This document shows positions 15,136 to 17,467 of a DNA stretch of 17,467 bases, piece after piece. A program made the translations under genes and the position numbers. This stretch comes from Burkholderiales bacterium (GTDB taxonomy: Bacteria; Pseudomonadota; Gammaproteobacteria; Burkholderiales; Burkholderiaceae_C): assembly GCA_947453585.1 (NCBI GenBank), contig CANGHQ010000006.1, forward strand, positions 1-17,467, in the 5' to 3' direction. Below the pieces are notes generated by a model. It did not search any database and had not been told where the DNA came from. It saw only the letters and a program-made list of their open reading frames with translations. How positions within the stretch are numbered: the stretch's first letter is position 1; each line of letters starts with the position of its first letter.

Positions 15136-15168
15136 TTGAATTACAATTTTCATTAATTGGTAATTCAA
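15136..15168. promoter_or_regulatory. Operator-like palindrome before the toxin-antitoxin pair
   Basis: TTGAATTAC (15136-15144) and GTAATTCAA (15160-15168) are perfect 9-bp inverted arms around an AT-rich centre that adds AATT/AATT. It is strikingly AT-rich against the GC-rich surroundings. It ends 15 bp before the antitoxin ATG and contains TACAAT, a possible -10 box. AbrB-type antitoxins commonly bind such symmetric sites and repress their own operon, so autoregulation is inferred. Confidence 0.6.
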
Positions 15169-15183
15169 CAGAACGGGGGCCGC

Positions 15184-15408
15184 ATGCAAAGCACTATCAC
15201 CGCCAGAGGGCAAACCGTCGTGCCTGCGGCCATTCGCAATGAATTTCACCTCGGCCCCGCCGACCGTCTGGAATGGATTCTGGACGATGGTGGCATCCGG
15301 GTGGTGCCGGTGCGAGCCAATCCGGTGGCGGCCTTCCGGGGCCAAGGCAAAGGCGGCGCAACCGCCCGCCTGCTGGCTGCCCGCAAGCAGGACCAAGACC
15401 GCGAATGA
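15184..15408 (+). CDS. AbrB/MazE-type antitoxin
   Basis: A 74-residue protein with a SpoVT/AbrB DNA-binding domain: MQSTITARGQTVVPAAIRN, then LGPADRLEWILDDGGIRVVP. The swapped-hairpin beta-barrel of this family binds DNA as a dimer. The C-terminal 25 residues (after about residue 48) are basic and Gln/Ala-rich, the usual place for toxin binding. The ATG at 15184 follows a GGGGG stretch that may serve as a ribosome site; a TTG at 15157 is an unlikely alternative inside the operator. The gene overlaps the PIN toxin by four bases (ATGA), the usual VapB-VapC coupling. Confidence 0.85.
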   Translation: MQSTITARGQTVVPAAIRNEFHLGPADRLEWILDDGGIRVVPVRANPVAAFRGQGKGGATARLLAARKQDQDRE

Positions 15409-15821
15409 AACGGTTTTTGCTGGACACATCGGCCTTGCTGACCCTGCGGGACGACGAGGCAGGCGCAGATCGGGTAGCCGAAGTGCTGAACCTGGCCGCA
15501 CAAGGCAAGGCCAAATGCTTCGGCTGCTTTATGACCCTGATGGAGGTGTACTACCGCGTGTGGCGCGACGAAAGCAAAACTGCCGGACAACTGGCCTACC
15601 AGCAATGCCAGGCCTTGCCAATGGAATGGCTGTCCAACACCGACACTTTGCTAGTCAAGGCCGCCGAGTTCAAGGCGCTCTATCCGCTGTCCATTGCCGA
15701 CGCCTGGATTGCCGCTTGCGCCAGTGAACAAGGCGCGGTGTTGCTGCACAAGGATCCCGAATTCACGCCACTGTCGGTGGCCCAAGAACTGCTGCCACTC
15801 AAAGTCGGCAAATCACAATAA
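15405..15821 (+). CDS. PIN-domain ribonuclease toxin (VapC-type)
   Basis: A 138-residue PIN-domain protein. The acidic metal-binding residues are in place: Asp7 in FLLDTSALL, Glu47 in TLMEVYY, Asp99 in SIADAWIAA and Asp117 in HKDPEF. VapC toxins are Mg-dependent RNases that cut tRNA or rRNA and are held inactive by their antitoxin; the target here is unknown. The domain is complete, so the toxin is likely functional. It is coupled to the AbrB-type antitoxin by overlap and followed at once by a strong terminator. Such pairs are often horizontally acquired, and this one stands between two housekeeping-type genes. Confidence 0.87.
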   Translation: MKRFLLDTSALLTLRDDEAGADRVAEVLNLAAQGKAKCFGCFMTLMEVYYRVWRDESKTAGQLAYQQCQALPMEWLSNTDTLLVKAAEFKALYPLSIADAWIAACASEQGAVLLHKDPEFTPLSVAQELLPLKVGKSQ

Positions 15822-15822
15822 A

Positions 15823-15848
15823 AAAAGCCGATGCAAGCATCGGCTTTT
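15823..15848. terminator. Bidirectional intrinsic terminator between the PIN toxin gene and phaB
   Basis: AAAAGCCGATG (15823-15833) and CATCGGCTTTT (15838-15848) form an 11-bp stem with a four-base loop. The T-run is present on both strands, so it can end the toxin operon (plus) and the pha operon (minus). It begins two bases after the toxin stop and 30 bp from the phaB stop. Confidence 0.85.
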
Positions 15849-15877
15849 CAGCTCTGGCCCGCGGGCCAAAAACTCAC

Positions 15878-16615
15878 TTAACCCATGTGCAAACCACCAT
15901 TGACCGAGAAGTCGGCGCCGGTGGCATAACCACCTTCTTCCGACGCCAGCCAGGCGATGATGGACGCGATCTCGCTGGGCTCGCCCAGGCGTTTGACCGG
16001 CACGGTAGCCACGATCTTGGCCAGCACGTCTTCACGGATGGCTTTGACCATGTCTGTGCCGATGTAGCCGGGGCTTACGGTGTTGACCGTCACGCCTTTG
16101 GTGGCCAGCTCTTGCGCCAGGGCCATCGAGAAACCGTGCATACCGGCTTTGGCGGCCGAGTAGTTGGTTTGACCGGCTTGGCCTTTTTCGCCATTGACCG
16201 ACGAGATGTTGATGATGCGGCCCCAGCCTTTTTCCACCATGTCGGCGACCACTTGCTTGGTCACGTTGAACATGGAGTTCAGGTTGGTCTCGATGACCAT
16301 GTCCCAGTCTTCGCGGCTCATTTTCAGGAACATACGGTCGCGGGTAATACCGGCGTTGTTCACCAGCACGTCGATCACGCCATGCTCGGCCTTGGTCTTG
16401 GTGAAGGCTTCAACGGTGGAATCCCAGTCGCCCACATTGCCAGCTGAGGCGTAGAAGGTGTAACCCAGTGCTGCTTGTTCGCCGATCCACTTGACGTGGT
16501 CGCGCGTGGGGCCGCAACCGGCGATGACTTTGAAACCTTCTTTGTGCAGACGCTGGCAAATGGCGGTACCGATACCACCCATGCCGCCGGTGACGTAGGC
16601 TACTTTCTGACGCAT
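15878..16615 (-). CDS. phaB: Acetoacetyl-CoA reductase, NADPH-dependent
   Basis: A 245-residue short-chain dehydrogenase that reduces acetoacetyl-CoA to (R)-3-hydroxybutyryl-CoA, the monomer for polyhydroxybutyrate. The nucleotide-binding motif VTGGMGGIG (8-16), NNAG (86-89) and the catalytic Ser139, Tyr152 and Lys156 (NYSAAK) are intact. The spacing corresponds to Cupriavidus PhaB. VSPGYIGTDMV (180-190) and the C-terminal GADFSVNGGLHMG are typical of this subfamily. It follows phaA by 46 bp on the same strand and has a strong ribosome site. No phaC is seen in the window. Confidence 0.96.
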   Translation of the reverse strand: MRQKVAYVTGGMGGIGTAICQRLHKEGFKVIAGCGPTRDHVKWIGEQAALGYTFYASAGNVGDWDSTVEAFTKTKAEHGVIDVLVNNAGITRDRMFLKMSREDWDMVIETNLNSMFNVTKQVVADMVEKGWGRIINISSVNGEKGQAGQTNYSAAKAGMHGFSMALAQELATKGVTVNTVSPGYIGTDMVKAIREDVLAKIVATVPVKRLGEPSEIASIIAWLASEEGGYATGADFSVNGGLHMG

Positions 16616-16620
16616 GCTTA

Positions 16621-16627
16621 TCTCCTT
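16621..16627 (-). promoter_or_regulatory. Strong ribosome binding site of phaB
   Basis: AAGGAGA lies five bases before the phaB ATG on the minus strand. It is the clearest Shine-Dalgarno sequence in the window and fixes the phaB start. Confidence 0.85.
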
Positions 16628-16661
16628 CTTGGTTATTGACTGGCTACTAAATTAAATTGAA

Positions 16662-17467
16662 TTAACGCTCGATGGTCAGGGCCACACCCATGCCGCCGCC
16701 GATGCACAGGCTGGCAATGCCGCGCTTGGCGTCGCGCCGCTGCATTTCGTGCAGCAGGGTGACCAGAATACGGCAGCCGGACGCGCCAATGGGGTGACCA
16801 ATCGCAATGGCGCCACCGTTGACGTTGACCTTGCTGGTGTCCCAGCCCATTTGTTGATTGACCGCACAGGCTTGGGCAGCAAAGGCTTCGTTGATTTCGA
16901 GCAAATCGAGGTCTTGCGCTTTCCAGCCGGCGCGGGCCAGCGCTTTTTGCGATGCAGGCACCGGGCCCATGCCCATCATGGCGGGGTCCAGGCCACTGGT
17001 AGCAAAGCTGGCAATGCGGCCCAGCGGCGTCAGGCCCAGGGCGGCGGCTTTTTTGGCCGTCATCACCATCACGGCGGCAGCGCCGTCGTTGATGCCTGAG
17101 GCGTTGCCTGCGGTCACGCCACCGGCCTTGTCAAAGGCGGGGCGCAAACCGGCCAGCACTTCGGCGTTCGATTTGCGGTTGATGAATTCGTCAGCCGAGA
17201 AGACGATGGGGTCGCCCTTTTTCTGGGCAATCGAGAAAGGCACGATCTCACCCACAAACCGGCCTGAGTCTTGCGCGGCAGCGGCTTTTTGCTGGCTGGC
17301 CAGCGCCAGCGCGTCTTGCATGTCGCGGGTAATACCGTGGGCCTTGGCCACGTTCTCGGCGGTGATGCCCATGTGGTACTGGTTGTAGACGTCCCACAGG
17401 CCGTCCACGATCATGGAGTCGACCATGTTCCAGTTGCCCATGCGCTGGCCGTCACGGCTGCCCATCA
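16662..17467 (-). CDS. phaA: Acetyl-CoA acetyltransferase (beta-ketothiolase), partial
   Basis: The C-terminal 268 or so residues of a thiolase that condenses two acetyl-CoA to acetoacetyl-CoA, the first step to polyhydroxybutyrate. The 5' end lies beyond the window; a full thiolase is about 393 residues, so the active-site Cys near position 88 is not seen. Visible are GSRDGQRMGNWNMVD at the cut edge, EINEAFAAQACAVN, the catalytic His in NGGAIAIGHPIGASGCRIL and the second catalytic Cys in SLCIGGGMGVAL. The Met that opens the visible frame is internal. It is upstream of phaB on the same strand, the standard phaAB order. Confidence 0.94.
   Translation of the reverse strand, partial: MGSRDGQRMGNWNMVDSMIVDGLWDVYNQYHMGITAENVAKAHGITRDMQDALALASQQKAAAAQDSGRFVGEIVPFSIAQKKGDPIVFSADEFINRKSNAEVLAGLRPAFDKAGGVTAGNASGINDGAAAVMVMTAKKAAALGLTPLGRIASFATSGLDPAMMGMGPVPASQKALARAGWKAQDLDLLEINEAFAAQACAVNQQMGWDTSKVNVNGGAIAIGHPIGASGCRILVTLLHEMQRRDAKRGIASLCIGGGMGVALTIER

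Overview
The window looks like chromosome of a high-GC betaproteobacterium of the Comamonadaceae type (Rhodoferax, Polaromonas or Albidiferax relatives). This rests on the betaproteobacterial order zapB-like gene / zapA / 6S RNA, the polyhydroxybutyrate pair phaA-phaB, a cobalamin-riboswitch-led B12 uptake operon, and the base composition. The genus is inference.

Layout. Positions 193-3970 (minus) hold a tight four-gene operon: PLP aminotransferase, DUF1275 membrane protein, Tat-type PhoD phosphatase/phosphodiesterase and a small DUF3820 protein. Two junctions are GTGA overlaps and the third gap is 9 bp. Divergent to it is nth (endonuclease III, 4041-4664). The 368-bp gap between the convergent 3' ends of nth and nnrD carries two related structured repeats in opposite orientation (4696-4791 and 4852-4955), with a conserved core and arms that differ in sequence but remain self-complementary. 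Positions 5033-13305 (minus) hold the B12 region. A cobalamin riboswitch precedes btuB, then come a BtuF-like protein without a signal peptide, btuF, btuC, btuD and cobQ, with nnrD (NAD(P)HX dehydratase) downstream.

Positions 13378-15052 (plus) hold the cell-division pair zapB-like/zapA, 6S RNA and a TSUP-family anion exporter. Positions 15136-15848 hold an AbrB/PIN (VapBC-type) toxin-antitoxin pair with a perfect 9-bp-arm operator-like palindrome and a bidirectional terminator. Positions 15878-17467 (minus) hold phaB and the 3' part of phaA, which is cut by the window edge.

How the parts work together. BtuB takes corrinoid across the outer membrane, BtuF carries it through the periplasm, BtuCD imports it, and CobQ amidates a corrinoid intermediate inside the cell; the riboswitch would turn the series down when B12 is plentiful. 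PhaA and PhaB convert acetyl-CoA to 3-hydroxybutyryl-CoA for storage polymer. No phage, IS transposase, CRISPR array, tRNA or rRNA was seen. The least explained items are the paired structured repeats and the signal-less BtuF homologue.
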